From contig NZ_LMUI01000030.1 of the NCBI RefSeq assembly GCF_009765995.1, forward strand, positions 124,001 through 188,000: a stretch of DNA of 64,000 nt, given 5' to 3'. This DNA is from Methylocapsa sp. S129 (GTDB lineage: Bacteria; Pseudomonadota; Alphaproteobacteria; Rhizobiales; Beijerinckiaceae). The first letter of the stretch is position 1, and every line of letters begins with the position of its first letter. A program made the translations under genes and the position numbers. Of the stretch, positions 33,861-42,299 are shown piece after piece. The notes under the pieces are model-generated. The model was not told the DNA's origin and did not search any database. It saw nothing but the letters and a program-made list of their open reading frames with translations.

Positions 33861-35645
33861 TCAATCGCGCGAAGTGCGCGGGGTTGACGGCGTCACGTTC
33901 GCCGGGGTGTGGAACTCCAGGCGCTCCACGTTCTCGCTCTGAACCTTGGCGACATCGCCGAACTCAACATATGTCTCCGACGCGGGCGTCCATGCCGGCC
34001 ATGGCGTCGTCGCGGTCGCAGGATTTCCCGTCCGCGCGAAAGCGATCAGACAATCAGCCATCCGCTCCGAGAGTTCGCGGTCGAAAGGCGTCCACGTGCG
34101 CGTTTCCCGGAACAGGTTCATCGCATCCTGTGTCTGGAACCAATACGGCACATCGGATGTATGGTAGGCGCCGATCGCCTTGGGGTTGTCGAAAAACTTC
34201 ACGCCATCGGCGAAAGGATGCACGCGCGAAAACATGTACATGAAGAACGGAGACTTGCCGGTCGCGCTTTGCGCCAGCGCCCAGTTTCTCGTGCCGGCCT
34301 CCGCCTGTCCCTCGCGCGCGGCGATGAGACCCATCGCCTTAGCCTGGGCGTCGTCGGCGGCGGGATAGAGCTTCAGGAAGCGCTCCGCCTGATCGCCGTA
34401 GAGCTTATGCGCGGCGGCGACATAGGCTTCTAGATTGACCGCGGTGCGCAATTCGTTGGAGCTCTCATCGCGCGTGAAGCCCGAGATCGTCGCGACATCG
34501 TTCTGCTTTCCCGCCGCGAATATGTTCGGAACGCTGTCAGGCAGAAAATAACCATCGACGTCAGGCAATACCGCTATCGTTCCCGCGCAGCCGAGTTGGC
34601 AGTCCTTTTGCAGCGCCAGAATCTTGTCGGCGGAAACCAGCCGCATTTCGGCGAGCGAATCCGCGCCGAGCGCCTTCTGGATCTCAACGCCCGTCTTCTC
34701 CGCCTCGGCCAAAGGCGCAAAATGAAAGCGATTGTCGAACAGGCTCAGGCTCATGGCGAAGCCGCGCTGGAAAAGGCCCTTCGCGAGGGGACTGGCTTCC
34801 AACGCCGAGACCGACATCGCGCCAGCCGATTGGCCGGAAACCGTGACATTGCCGGCATCGCCGCCGAACTTGTCGATGTTGCGCTGTACCCATTGCAGAG
34901 CCGCGATCTGATCGAGGAACCCATATTCGCCCGAGGCGTGATGCGGCGATTCGGCGGTCAATTCCGGATGCGCCATATAACCTAGCGCGCCGACCCGATA
35001 GTTGAAGCTGACGAAGAGCGCACCCTTTTTGGCGATATTCTCGCCGCTATACATCGCCATGCCGCTGGATCCCAGCGTGAAGCCTCCGCCATAGATGTAG
35101 ACGATGACGGGCAGCTTGGCGTCCGCTTTGGCGTCGGCAGGCGCCCACAGGTTCATGTAGAGGCAATCCTCACTGGTCGCCTCTTCGCCGAAATAATGAT
35201 TGAGATTATGGCGTCGCAACACCTGGATGCATTCGGGCGCCATCCGGTCGGCGTGATAGACGCCCTTCCAGGCTTGCACAGGCTGGGGTTCGCGCCATCG
35301 CAGATCGCGCACAGGAGCGGCTGCATAGGGAACGCCAAAATAAGCCTTCACGCCGGAAGCAAGCTCTTTGCCCGAGATCGCGCCGCTGTCGATCGCGATC
35401 GGATCTTCGGGGATTGGCGTTTCAACGATTTGCGCCGTGGCGACAGACGCCCAAAGCGGCGGCGCCGCCCCTATCGCCAGCGCCAAAAGAGCAAAGCCGG
35501 TCAGCCCGCGGCGAAGGCCGGCGACCCCGCCCGCCAATCGCGCTTTGCAATTCTCGCGGTCCGAACGCCGCAATTCCACGGTTGCTCTCTGCTTGGAGTG
35601 GTCGATGTCGAAGATTGCGCGCGTTCTCCGCAACGATCGGAACAT
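33861..35645 (-). CDS. Type B carboxylesterase, probably exported
   Basis: A 594-residue alpha/beta hydrolase of the cholinesterase/carboxylesterase B family. Motifs in order: YFGVPYAAAPV near the N-terminus, the EDCLYMNLWAP signature, the oxyanion hole YIYGGGFTLGS, the nucleophile in VSGQSAGAMS and the catalytic histidine in GAYHTSDVPYWF. A hydrophobic segment (LTGFALLALAIGAA, about residues 49-62) follows a long basic N-region and ends near TAQ, suggesting export. A GTG start at 35579 would give a more normal leader. ATG at 35645 has GAGGA upstream. Next to shikimate genes it may hydrolyse phenolic esters of shikimate or quinate. Confidence 0.87.
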   Translation of the reverse strand: MFRSLRRTRAIFDIDHSKQRATVELRRSDRENCKARLAGGVAGLRRGLTGFALLALAIGAAPPLWASVATAQIVETPIPEDPIAIDSGAISGKELASGVKAYFGVPYAAAPVRDLRWREPQPVQAWKGVYHADRMAPECIQVLRRHNLNHYFGEEATSEDCLYMNLWAPADAKADAKLPVIVYIYGGGFTLGSSGMAMYSGENIAKKGALFVSFNYRVGALGYMAHPELTAESPHHASGEYGFLDQIAALQWVQRNIDKFGGDAGNVTVSGQSAGAMSVSALEASPLAKGLFQRGFAMSLSLFDNRFHFAPLAEAEKTGVEIQKALGADSLAEMRLVSADKILALQKDCQLGCAGTIAVLPDVDGYFLPDSVPNIFAAGKQNDVATISGFTRDESSNELRTAVNLEAYVAAAHKLYGDQAERFLKLYPAADDAQAKAMGLIAAREGQAEAGTRNWALAQSATGKSPFFMYMFSRVHPFADGVKFFDNPKAIGAYHTSDVPYWFQTQDAMNLFRETRTWTPFDRELSERMADCLIAFARTGNPATATTPWPAWTPASETYVEFGDVAKVQSENVERLEFHTPANVTPSTPRTSRD

Positions 35646-35789
35646 AGCTTCCTCTCCTCTGGCTGAAGCCGGCGCATCCTCGCTTGTCCCGCATCGCGAA
35701 GCATGAGTTTCCTGCGCCCCGGCGACCGCTAAGCGACAGCCTGTCGCGCAAAACATGGCCCACGCCGGTGGCGTTCGTAGTTTGATGAC

Positions 35790-35806
35790 GATATTCTGTC
35801 AATATC
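35790..35806. promoter_or_regulatory. Inverted repeat GATATT-N5-AATATC upstream of the carboxylesterase
   Basis: A perfect 6-bp inverted repeat with a 5-nt spacer in an AT-rich island 145 nt upstream of the esterase start. A related CAATATTCC sequence forms part of the palindrome upstream of the GntR gene (36590-36608), so both may be sites for that regulator. Inferred. Confidence 0.4.
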
Positions 35807-35827
35807 CAGTTTTTATAAAAATATCCA

Positions 35828-36613
35828 TCATTTCTTTGTGATCTTGCGGCGCACTGTTCGATCGGTCGTTTTGGCCTCCAAGAGGCTCGTCGCTTCGGCA
35901 CCCTTGAGAATATGGGCGGCGAGGATGCGCTCGGCCGTATCGGCGTCACGAGCAAGGGCCGCGTCAAGTATCTGACGATGCTCCTTGGCCGATTGCGATC
36001 GCGGAAATGGCTTGGTCTTCAGCGATAGCATGCGATAGCGCTGGCTGTGATCGTACATCGCCCTGTGAAACAGGCTTAGCCAGCGCGACCGGCAATTGGC
36101 GATCAGCGCCTCGTGGAATTCCATATTGTAGCGTTCCCACGCCTCGCCATAGACTTCGGGCTCGGCCTCGACCAAAGCCTCGACTTTGGAGAGCTTGTGG
36201 TAGGCGCCCACGAGCCTCGCCTCCCAGTCGAGATCGGCATTGGCGATCGACTGACGCAGCGCATGGCATTCCAGCAATTGCCGCATTTCCGTGATCTCGC
36301 GCAGATCCTCGGTCGATACCGGCAGAACCGCGAAACCCTTTTGACCTTCGGCGACAACCATGCCGTCGGCCGCCAGCCGCGACAGGGATTCGCGCAACGT
36401 ATTGACGCTCACGCCATAAGATTTGCTCAACTTTTCAAGCTTGAGCTTGGAAGCGGGCTGCAGCGCGCCAAGAATGATGTCCTGGCGGATGCGCTCATGC
36501 AGGCTCTCGGTAAGGGTCGCCCCGCCGTCAGCTCTTCCGTCAAACGCCAACGTCACCGCCGCCTCCCCTCTTGTGGATTCGCGCATTGAGGCAATATTCC
36601 ATATTGCCGACAT
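35828..36613 (-). CDS. GntR-family regulator (FCD type)
   Basis: A regulator of about 260 residues. The winged helix-turn-helix (LHERIRQDIILGALQPASKLKLEKLSKSYGVSVNTLRESLSRLAADGMV) is followed by a helical FCD-type domain with histidines in NMEFHEALIAN, KEHRQILDA and AAHILKG. Start choice is uncertain: ATG 36613 was taken, ATG 36586 is possible, and a TTG at 36637 opens the frame. A 19-bp palindrome (36590-36608) lies at the start region, suggesting autorepression. It is divergent from quiC and upstream of the carboxylesterase, so it probably controls the shikimate/phenolic-ester genes. Confidence 0.85.
   Translation of the reverse strand: MSAIWNIASMRESTRGEAAVTLAFDGRADGGATLTESLHERIRQDIILGALQPASKLKLEKLSKSYGVSVNTLRESLSRLAADGMVVAEGQKGFAVLPVSTEDLREITEMRQLLECHALRQSIANADLDWEARLVGAYHKLSKVEALVEAEPEVYGEAWERYNMEFHEALIANCRSRWLSLFHRAMYDHSQRYRMLSLKTKPFPRSQSAKEHRQILDAALARDADTAERILAAHILKGAEATSLLEAKTTDRTVRRKITKK
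36590..36608. promoter_or_regulatory. Palindrome GGCAATAT-TCC-ATATTGCC, candidate GntR operator
   Basis: A perfect 8-bp inverted repeat with a 3-nt spacer lies between the GntR and quiC starts, or just inside the GntR reading frame if the ATG at 36613 is used. If GntR starts at 36586, the palindrome lies immediately upstream of it. A second dyad, CTATAT (36619-36624) with ATATAG (36640-36645), overlaps the quiC leader. Confidence 0.55.
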
Positions 36614-36657
36614 TTCTTCTATATGCCATTTTATCAAAAATATAGGAGACTTTTAAA

Positions 36658-38562
36658 ATGATCAGATGGTCGATCGCCACCGTCTGCATGGGCGGCGCGC
36701 TGGAAGCCAAACTCGCGGCGGCGGCCAAGGCGGGTTTCCGGGCCGTCGAAATCTTCGAAAACGACCTCACCTTCTTCAGCGGCAAGCCGCGCGAGGCGCG
36801 CGACATGGCCGCCGATCTCGGCCTTGAAATCGTCGCGCTGCAGCCGATGCGCGATTTCGAGGCGATGCCCGATCCGATCCGGGCGCGCAATTTCGAGCGC
36901 GCCGCACGCAAGTTCGACCTCATGCATGAACTGGGCGCGCGCCTGTTGTGCCTCTGCTCGAATGTCTCGGACGAGGCGATCGACGATCCCCAGCGCGCCG
37001 CGCAGGATCTGGCCGAGCTTGCCGACCTTGCGCGCCAGCATGGCTTCAGGATCGGCTATGAGGCGCTCGCCTGGGGCCGCCACGTCAAGGACTGGACCGC
37101 AGCCTGGGACATCGTGCGCGCGGCCGACCGCGCCAATCTTGGCATCGTCCTCGACAGTTTCCACGCCTGCGTGCGCAACAATCCGATTGAACCGATGAGC
37201 ACGTTGCCGGCCGATCGCATCGCGCTGGTTCAGGTCGCCGACGCCCCTGCGATTCAGATGGATCCGCTCTCGCTCAGCCGGCACTACCGGTGTTATCCCG
37301 GCCAAGGCGACTATCCGATCGTCGACTTTCTCGACGCGATCACGCGCACCGGCTATCGCGGCCCGGTTTCGCTGGAGATATTCAACGATCAGTTTCGCGG
37401 CGCTTCGGCCAATTCCATCGCGCTCGACGGCCTGCGCGCGCTGCGCATGACCGGCGAACAACTTGCGGCCCGGCGCCAGGAGCGCGACGAGCCGCCCTTG
37501 ATCGATCTGGCGCCGCTGCCGCCCGCGCCACGTGTCGAGCGCATTGAATTCATCGAATTTGCAACCGGCGACGCCGATAGCGCAGCGTTTGCGAGCCTGA
37601 TCGAAGGTCTGGGCTTTCGCCTCGCCGCGCGCCATCGCTCCAAGGACGTCGATCTCTATCGCCAGGGCGAGATCAATCTCGTCGTCAATCGCGAGCGCGA
37701 GGGCTTCGCGCATGCCTTCAACATGCTGCACGGCCCATCCGTTTGCGCGCTGGCGCTGCGCGTCGATGCGGTCGAGCGGGCGCTTGAGCGCGCCCGTGCG
37801 ATGGAATGCCCGATTTATTTCGGCAAGATCGGCCCCGGCGAGGCCCTGATTCCGGCGGCCGGCGGGGTCGAAGGCAGTCTCCTCTATTTCATCGACGCCG
37901 GCGCGGCTTCGCATTGGGAGCGCGATTTCATCGAGGAGCCCGCCTTCGCCGATTCAGCAGCGCTGCGGAAGATCGATCATCTCTCCAATGTCGTTCGGCG
38001 CAGCGAGTTCCTCACCTGGTCGCTGTTCTACAAATCCGTGCTCGGATTCCGCCTCGAACCGCAGGTGGAGATCGCCGATCCGCATGGCGCCTTCTTCAGC
38101 CGTTCTTTGCGCAGTCCTGGCGACAATGTGCGCATCGCGCTGAATGTCTCCGAAGGCGGCGCCACCGGGGTCTCGCGCTTTCTCGACGCCTTCGGCGGCG
38201 CCGGCTTCCAACAGATCGCCCTCTCGACGCCAGACATTTTCGCCGCCGTGGAGGCCGCGCAAGCCAAGGGGGTCGCCTTCCTCGCCATTCCCGACAATTA
38301 CTACGATGACCTCGCCGCCCGTTTCGACCTCGTGCCCGACCTTCTCGCGCGGATGCGGTCGCTCGGCGTGCTTTACGATCGCGTCAAGGACGGTGAATTC
38401 TTCCACATCTATTCGCGCACGTTCAAAGACCGCTTCTTCTTTGAAATCGTCCAGCGCCGGAATTACGACCTGTTCGGCGCGGCCAACACGCCCGCGCGAC
38501 TCGCCGCGCAAGCGCTTGCGCAAGACGCCGAGACGGGTCTCAGGCTCGACCTAGGGCTTTGA
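36658..38562 (+). CDS. quiC: 3-dehydroshikimate dehydratase, TIM-barrel/HPPD-like fusion (QuiC1 type)
   Basis: A 634-residue two-domain protein. Residues 1-270 form a sugar-phosphate-isomerase TIM barrel with metal ligands Glu135 (GYEALAWG), Asp166 (IVLDSFH), Gln192 (LVQVAD) and Glu240 (SLEIFND). They match the Glu-Asp-Gln-Glu set I recall for Pseudomonas putida QuiC1, offset by one. Residues about 290-610 are a 4-hydroxyphenylpyruvate-dioxygenase-like pair of VOC modules. In the second module His441 and Glu596 align with HPPD iron ligands, but the middle histidine position is Gln519. The reaction converts 3-dehydroshikimate to protocatechuate. A TAGGAG ribosome site precedes the ATG. It is divergent from a GntR gene. 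Confidence 0.9.
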   Translation: MIRWSIATVCMGGALEAKLAAAAKAGFRAVEIFENDLTFFSGKPREARDMAADLGLEIVALQPMRDFEAMPDPIRARNFERAARKFDLMHELGARLLCLCSNVSDEAIDDPQRAAQDLAELADLARQHGFRIGYEALAWGRHVKDWTAAWDIVRAADRANLGIVLDSFHACVRNNPIEPMSTLPADRIALVQVADAPAIQMDPLSLSRHYRCYPGQGDYPIVDFLDAITRTGYRGPVSLEIFNDQFRGASANSIALDGLRALRMTGEQLAARRQERDEPPLIDLAPLPPAPRVERIEFIEFATGDADSAAFASLIEGLGFRLAARHRSKDVDLYRQGEINLVVNREREGFAHAFNMLHGPSVCALALRVDAVERALERARAMECPIYFGKIGPGEALIPAAGGVEGSLLYFIDAGAASHWERDFIEEPAFADSAALRKIDHLSNVVRRSEFLTWSLFYKSVLGFRLEPQVEIADPHGAFFSRSLRSPGDNVRIALNVSEGGATGVSRFLDAFGGAGFQQIALSTPDIFAAVEAAQAKGVAFLAIPDNYYDDLAARFDLVPDLLARMRSLGVLYDRVKDGEFFHIYSRTFKDRFFFEIVQRRNYDLFGAANTPARLAAQALAQDAETGLRLDLGL

Positions 38563-38721
38563 TCGCAGCTCTGTCGTATTCTCCCTGATCGCTCATCGGT
38601 CTCGCCCCGATCGCCGATATGCGACAAGATCAGAGGCTTGAATTCGCGCCCGATGACGATCGGCGCCGATCGTCTGAGGACCAAACATTTCAGAAGCGCT
38701 TTGACAGCCGGAGAAAACTCC

Positions 38722-39756
38722 ATGCGGCCCGTGAAACTTGCTGTCCTCGGCGCCGGCATGATCGGCAAACGACACGCCGAACTCATCGCCGATGAACCGA
38801 GCGCGACGCTGTCGGCGATCGTCGATCCGTCCCCCGTCGGGCGTCAGGTCGCCGAGCAGCTTGGCGTTCCCTGGTTCGCAAGTTTCGCCGACCTTGTGAA
38901 CGCCGATCGACCGGATGGGATCATCATCGCCACGCCCAATCAACTTCATGTCCAGCATGGCCTCAAAGCGGTCGGGGCCGGCGTGCCGGCCATCGTCGAG
39001 AAGCCGATCGCCGCCGACGTCGCTACCGGCGAGGCGTTGGTGAGCACTGCCGAAAAGGCCGGCGTGCCGCTGCTTGTCGGCCATCACCGCCGCTATAATC
39101 CGATGATCCAGAAGGCCAAGCAAATCATCGATTCCGGCCGTCTCGGCCGCGTCGTGACGGTCCATGCCGCGTTCTGGCTGATCAAGCCGGAAGATTATTT
39201 CGTCCCCGACTGGCGGCGCACAAAGGGAGCCGGGCCGATTCTGTTGAACTTGATCCACGACGTGGATCTCCTACGCTATCTGTGCGGCGAGATCGTTTCG
39301 GTCCAGGCGCAGGAGTCCAGCGCCATTCGCGGCCATGCGGTGGAGGACAGCGCGGTCATCTTGCTGCGCTTCGCCAATGGCGCCCTCGGCACGATCAATG
39401 CATCCGATTGCGTCGTTGCGCCCTGGAGCTGGGAGCTGACGACCGGCGAAAATCCCGCCTATCCGCGCCAGGACCAAAGCTGCTATCAGATCGGCGGCAC
39501 GGACGGCGCCCTTTCGATCCCGCAGCTTGAGATATGGTCCAACCCCGGCAAGCGCGGCTGGTGGGAGCCGCTTATCCGGGAGCAGGCGCCCTTCGTTCCC
39601 GAAGACCCGTTGAAGGTCCAGATCCGCCATTTCTGCGCCGTCATCCGCGGCGAAGCCTCGCCCATCGTGCCGGGGCGCGAAGGCCTGAACACGCTCAAAG
39701 TGATCGAGGCGGTCAAGGAATCGGCGCGGACCGGCGCCATGATAAAGATCGCCTGA
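38722..39756 (+). CDS. Gfo/Idh/MocA-family oxidoreductase
   Basis: A 344-residue NAD(P)-dependent oxidoreductase. The N-terminal Rossmann domain has LAVLGAGMIGKRHAELI, and the EKP motif (AIVEKPIA) supplies the conserved lysine. LVGHHRRYNPMIQKAK starts the C-terminal domain, and LNLIHDVDLLRYLCGE carries the family's HD motif. Such enzymes oxidise hydroxyl groups of sugars, inositols or cyclitols. The ATG at 38722 follows GGAGAAA, and the upstream in-frame extension lacks support. It follows quiC by 159 nt and could oxidise a cyclitol or hydroaromatic acid such as quinate, by inference. Confidence 0.88.
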   Translation: MRPVKLAVLGAGMIGKRHAELIADEPSATLSAIVDPSPVGRQVAEQLGVPWFASFADLVNADRPDGIIIATPNQLHVQHGLKAVGAGVPAIVEKPIAADVATGEALVSTAEKAGVPLLVGHHRRYNPMIQKAKQIIDSGRLGRVVTVHAAFWLIKPEDYFVPDWRRTKGAGPILLNLIHDVDLLRYLCGEIVSVQAQESSAIRGHAVEDSAVILLRFANGALGTINASDCVVAPWSWELTTGENPAYPRQDQSCYQIGGTDGALSIPQLEIWSNPGKRGWWEPLIREQAPFVPEDPLKVQIRHFCAVIRGEASPIVPGREGLNTLKVIEAVKESARTGAMIKIA

Positions 39757-39885
39757 CATGTTGTCGGCGATGCGACGCTCAGTCGCGGGCGCCCTGCGCG
39801 GGCATTGCCGGAATGTCGCCGCGCTGTGATGATGGCGCTACGCGGCCTGAATTCCACGAACGGCGAAAGTTGAGGAGAACAATTG

Positions 39886-42015
39886 ATGCTTCACCGGTTG
39901 GCGGCCATGGCGGCGGCGACATGCGTCCTGACGGCGTCCACGGCCGAAGCGGGCATCACGCGCATCGAGATCACGAAGACCGAGCCGGCCTTTGAGGGCC
40001 GCAGCTTCGGCGCAGCCGGCGGCTTCGATCACCTTGTCGGTCGCGCCTATGGCGAGGTCGACCCGAAAGCGCCCGCCAATGCCAGCATACAAGACATCGG
40101 CCTTGCGCCGAAGAACGCGCGCGGCATGGTGGAATATTCCACCGACATCGAGATCCTGCGCCCCGCCGATCCCGCGAAGTCGAACGGCATATTGCTTTTC
40201 AATATTCTCAACCGCGGCAACAAGGGCCTGTTCGTCCCGTTCAACGCCGATGAACCAAGCGTCGTGGGCGACATCAACCGTCTGTCGAGTCCTGGCGACG
40301 GCTGGTTGGAGCGGCAGGGCTACACGATGATCTTCTTCGGCTGGCAGGCGGACGTGCTGCCAGGCGATGGCCGCATGACCTTCAGGGCGCCGGTGGCGCA
40401 CAACGACGACGGCTCGCCAATCACCGGCCCCGTGCGGGCCGAATTCGTACCCGTCGCGCCAACGACGACGTTCAACCTGTCGAGCGGCTTCTTCACCGGC
40501 ATGACTCACGATTCCTACCCAACGCTGAACATCGACAATCGCGTTCCGCTGGCGGACGGATTCTTGCCGACGCTGACGATGCGGTCTCGTGAGACAGCGC
40601 CGCGCGAGCCTGTGCCGAATACGCAATGGAGCTTCGCCAATTGTCCGAATGGCGCGCCGCCGACGCCGAGCGACAAGCAAATCTGCATGCCGTCCGGTTT
40701 CCAGCCCGGCAAGCTCTACGAACTGATCTATAAAGCGAAGGATCCGGTCGTGATGGGCCTCGGCTATGCCGTGACGCGCGATCTTGGCGCCTTTCTGAAG
40801 ACAGCCGTCAAAGACGACGCGGGCGCCGTCAATCCTGTCGTGCATGGCGATGCGGTGAAGGCCCTGGTCATGGGCACCTCGCAGAGCGGGCGCATGATCC
40901 GCACGTTCCTGATGCTTGGCTTCAATCAAAGCGAGGACGGCAAACAGGTCTTCGACGCGGCGCTGCCACATATCGGCGGCGGCCTGCTGCCGCTCAGCCT
41001 GCGTTTCGCCCAGCCCGGACGCGCCTGGGGCGAGGAAATCGATCATCTCTACCCCGCCTATGATTTTCCCTTCACCTATGGCGCGGAAAAAGATCCCATC
41101 ACCGGCCGCACGCAGGGCATTCTCGACCGATGCGCGGCGACCCAAACCTGCCCGTTCATCATCCATGCCGCGACCGCGCTCGAAATCTGGGAAGCGCGCC
41201 AATCGCTCGGCCTTACCGATCCGCTCGGCCTGCAAGACGCGGTGCAGCCGCCGAATGTGCGGGTCTATATCATGGCCAGCACGCAGCACGGCCCGCCTCC
41301 CCTACCCCTACCGGCGAAAGCGCCGTTCGGCCTGTGCGCGCAGCAACCCAATCCGAACCCGCATACCTGGACGATGCGCGCCCTCCTCGCCGCGCTCACC
41401 GCATGGGTGAAGGATGGGCGCGAGCCGCCGCCCTCGACCATTCCGCGCATTGCCGACGCGACGCTCGTGCCGCCGGACGCCGTGCGCTTTCCGACGATCC
41501 CCGCCACGAACTATGGCGGCGTCGAGCGACCGGCGGTGCGCTATCTCGGCGTCGTCGACAGGCTGCATCCGCTCGATTTCGGTCCCGGCTACAAGGCCGC
41601 CGAAACCTCCGGCGTGATCAGCATCGAGCCGCCTAAAGTGGGGTCGGCGAGCTACAATATCCTGACGCCGCAGGTTGATTCCGACGGCATCGATCTGGCC
41701 GGCATTCGCGATGTCTACCTGCAGGCGCCGATCGGCACCTATACCGGCTGGAATTTGTTCCGGAAGGACAGGTTCGAAGATGGTTTCTGCATCTTTTCCG
41801 GCAGTTTCGTGCCCTTTGCGCCAACCAAGGCCGAGCGCGAGGCGGCGGCCGATCCGCGTCCGTCGATCGAAGAACGCTATCCGACAAAAGCGGCCTATGT
41901 CGACGCCGTGAAGAAAGCGACCGATGCGCTCGTTTCGCAGCGCTTCCTGCTCGAGGAGGACGCCGAGCGCCTGAACGCCGAAGCGGAGAAGGATGGCGTG
42001 CGGACGGGGCCGTAG
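39886..42015 (+). CDS. Alpha/beta hydrolase domain-containing protein (PF20091-like), exported
   Basis: A 709-residue protein with a Sec signal peptide (AEA-GI cleavage near residue 22). A beta-rich N-terminal part (about residues 25-300) is followed by an alpha/beta hydrolase core with the nucleophile in VMGTSQSGRMIRT. EEIDHLYPAYDFPFTYG and the late HPLDFGPGYK segments are typical of large hypothetical hydrolases of this family. Six or more cysteines in the mature part are consistent with a disulfide-rich periplasmic protein. A GAGGAGAA ribosome site precedes ATG 39886. It lies directly upstream of a tannase homologue, so an esterase role on plant-derived esters is plausible. Confidence 0.8.
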   Translation: MLHRLAAMAAATCVLTASTAEAGITRIEITKTEPAFEGRSFGAAGGFDHLVGRAYGEVDPKAPANASIQDIGLAPKNARGMVEYSTDIEILRPADPAKSNGILLFNILNRGNKGLFVPFNADEPSVVGDINRLSSPGDGWLERQGYTMIFFGWQADVLPGDGRMTFRAPVAHNDDGSPITGPVRAEFVPVAPTTTFNLSSGFFTGMTHDSYPTLNIDNRVPLADGFLPTLTMRSRETAPREPVPNTQWSFANCPNGAPPTPSDKQICMPSGFQPGKLYELIYKAKDPVVMGLGYAVTRDLGAFLKTAVKDDAGAVNPVVHGDAVKALVMGTSQSGRMIRTFLMLGFNQSEDGKQVFDAALPHIGGGLLPLSLRFAQPGRAWGEEIDHLYPAYDFPFTYGAEKDPITGRTQGILDRCAATQTCPFIIHAATALEIWEARQSLGLTDPLGLQDAVQPPNVRVYIMASTQHGPPPLPLPAKAPFGLCAQQPNPNPHTWTMRALLAALTAWVKDGREPPPSTIPRIADATLVPPDAVRFPTIPATNYGGVERPAVRYLGVVDRLHPLDFGPGYKAAETSGVISIEPPKVGSASYNILTPQVDSDGIDLAGIRDVYLQAPIGTYTGWNLFRKDRFEDGFCIFSGSFVPFAPTKAEREAAADPRPSIEERYPTKAAYVDAVKKATDALVSQRFLLEEDAERLNAEAEKDGVRTGP

Positions 42016-42085
42016 AAGAGCGCCGCCGCAAAACGCCTCCCGATTGTTCGCGCGCGGGCGCCTCGCATCCTCGCCCAGCCTAACA

Positions 42086-42101
42086 AAGGCCGCCGGGCCT
42101 T
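42086..42101 (+). terminator. Short GC hairpin after the alpha/beta hydrolase gene
   Basis: A perfect 6-bp stem (AAGGCC / GGCCTT) with a 4-nt loop 70 nt after the stop. There is no T-run, so this is a weak terminator candidate. Confidence 0.3.
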
Positions 42102-42187
42102 AACGTCAACGGATGAGTTTCACGTTGCGATGGAGCACGCCCGCACCGGTCGGACTTCGATGAGCCGCGCGCCTTGAGGCCGATTAG

Positions 42188-42202
42188 GTTATACCATATA
42201 AC
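42188..42202. promoter_or_regulatory. Inverted repeat GTTATA-CCA-TATAAC with adjacent TATACT box
   Basis: A perfect 6-bp inverted repeat with a 3-nt spacer, 98 nt upstream of the tannase start, adjoins a TATACT hexamer (42203-42208). The spacing and AT-rich dyad resemble a GntR-type operator. No good -35 was found. Inferred. Confidence 0.4.
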
Positions 42203-42299
42203 TATACTGAAGCAGCCGAATTGGCGGGCGCGAGGTGGGCTCGTCCGAGTTTGATCGGACTTGTCGCGCCCGGCCGGCGCGGGCGACAGGGAGGACATC

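Noticed and set aside
31883-34243. A 786-codon plus-strand frame opposite the binding protein, shikimate dehydrogenase and esterase genes
   Set aside because: It spans several oppositely oriented genes and intergenic DNA and has no domain.
36634-41289. Long minus-strand frames opposite quiC and the alpha/beta hydrolase gene
   Set aside because: Antisense shadows with no motifs; the sense genes have intact catalytic residues and ribosome sites.
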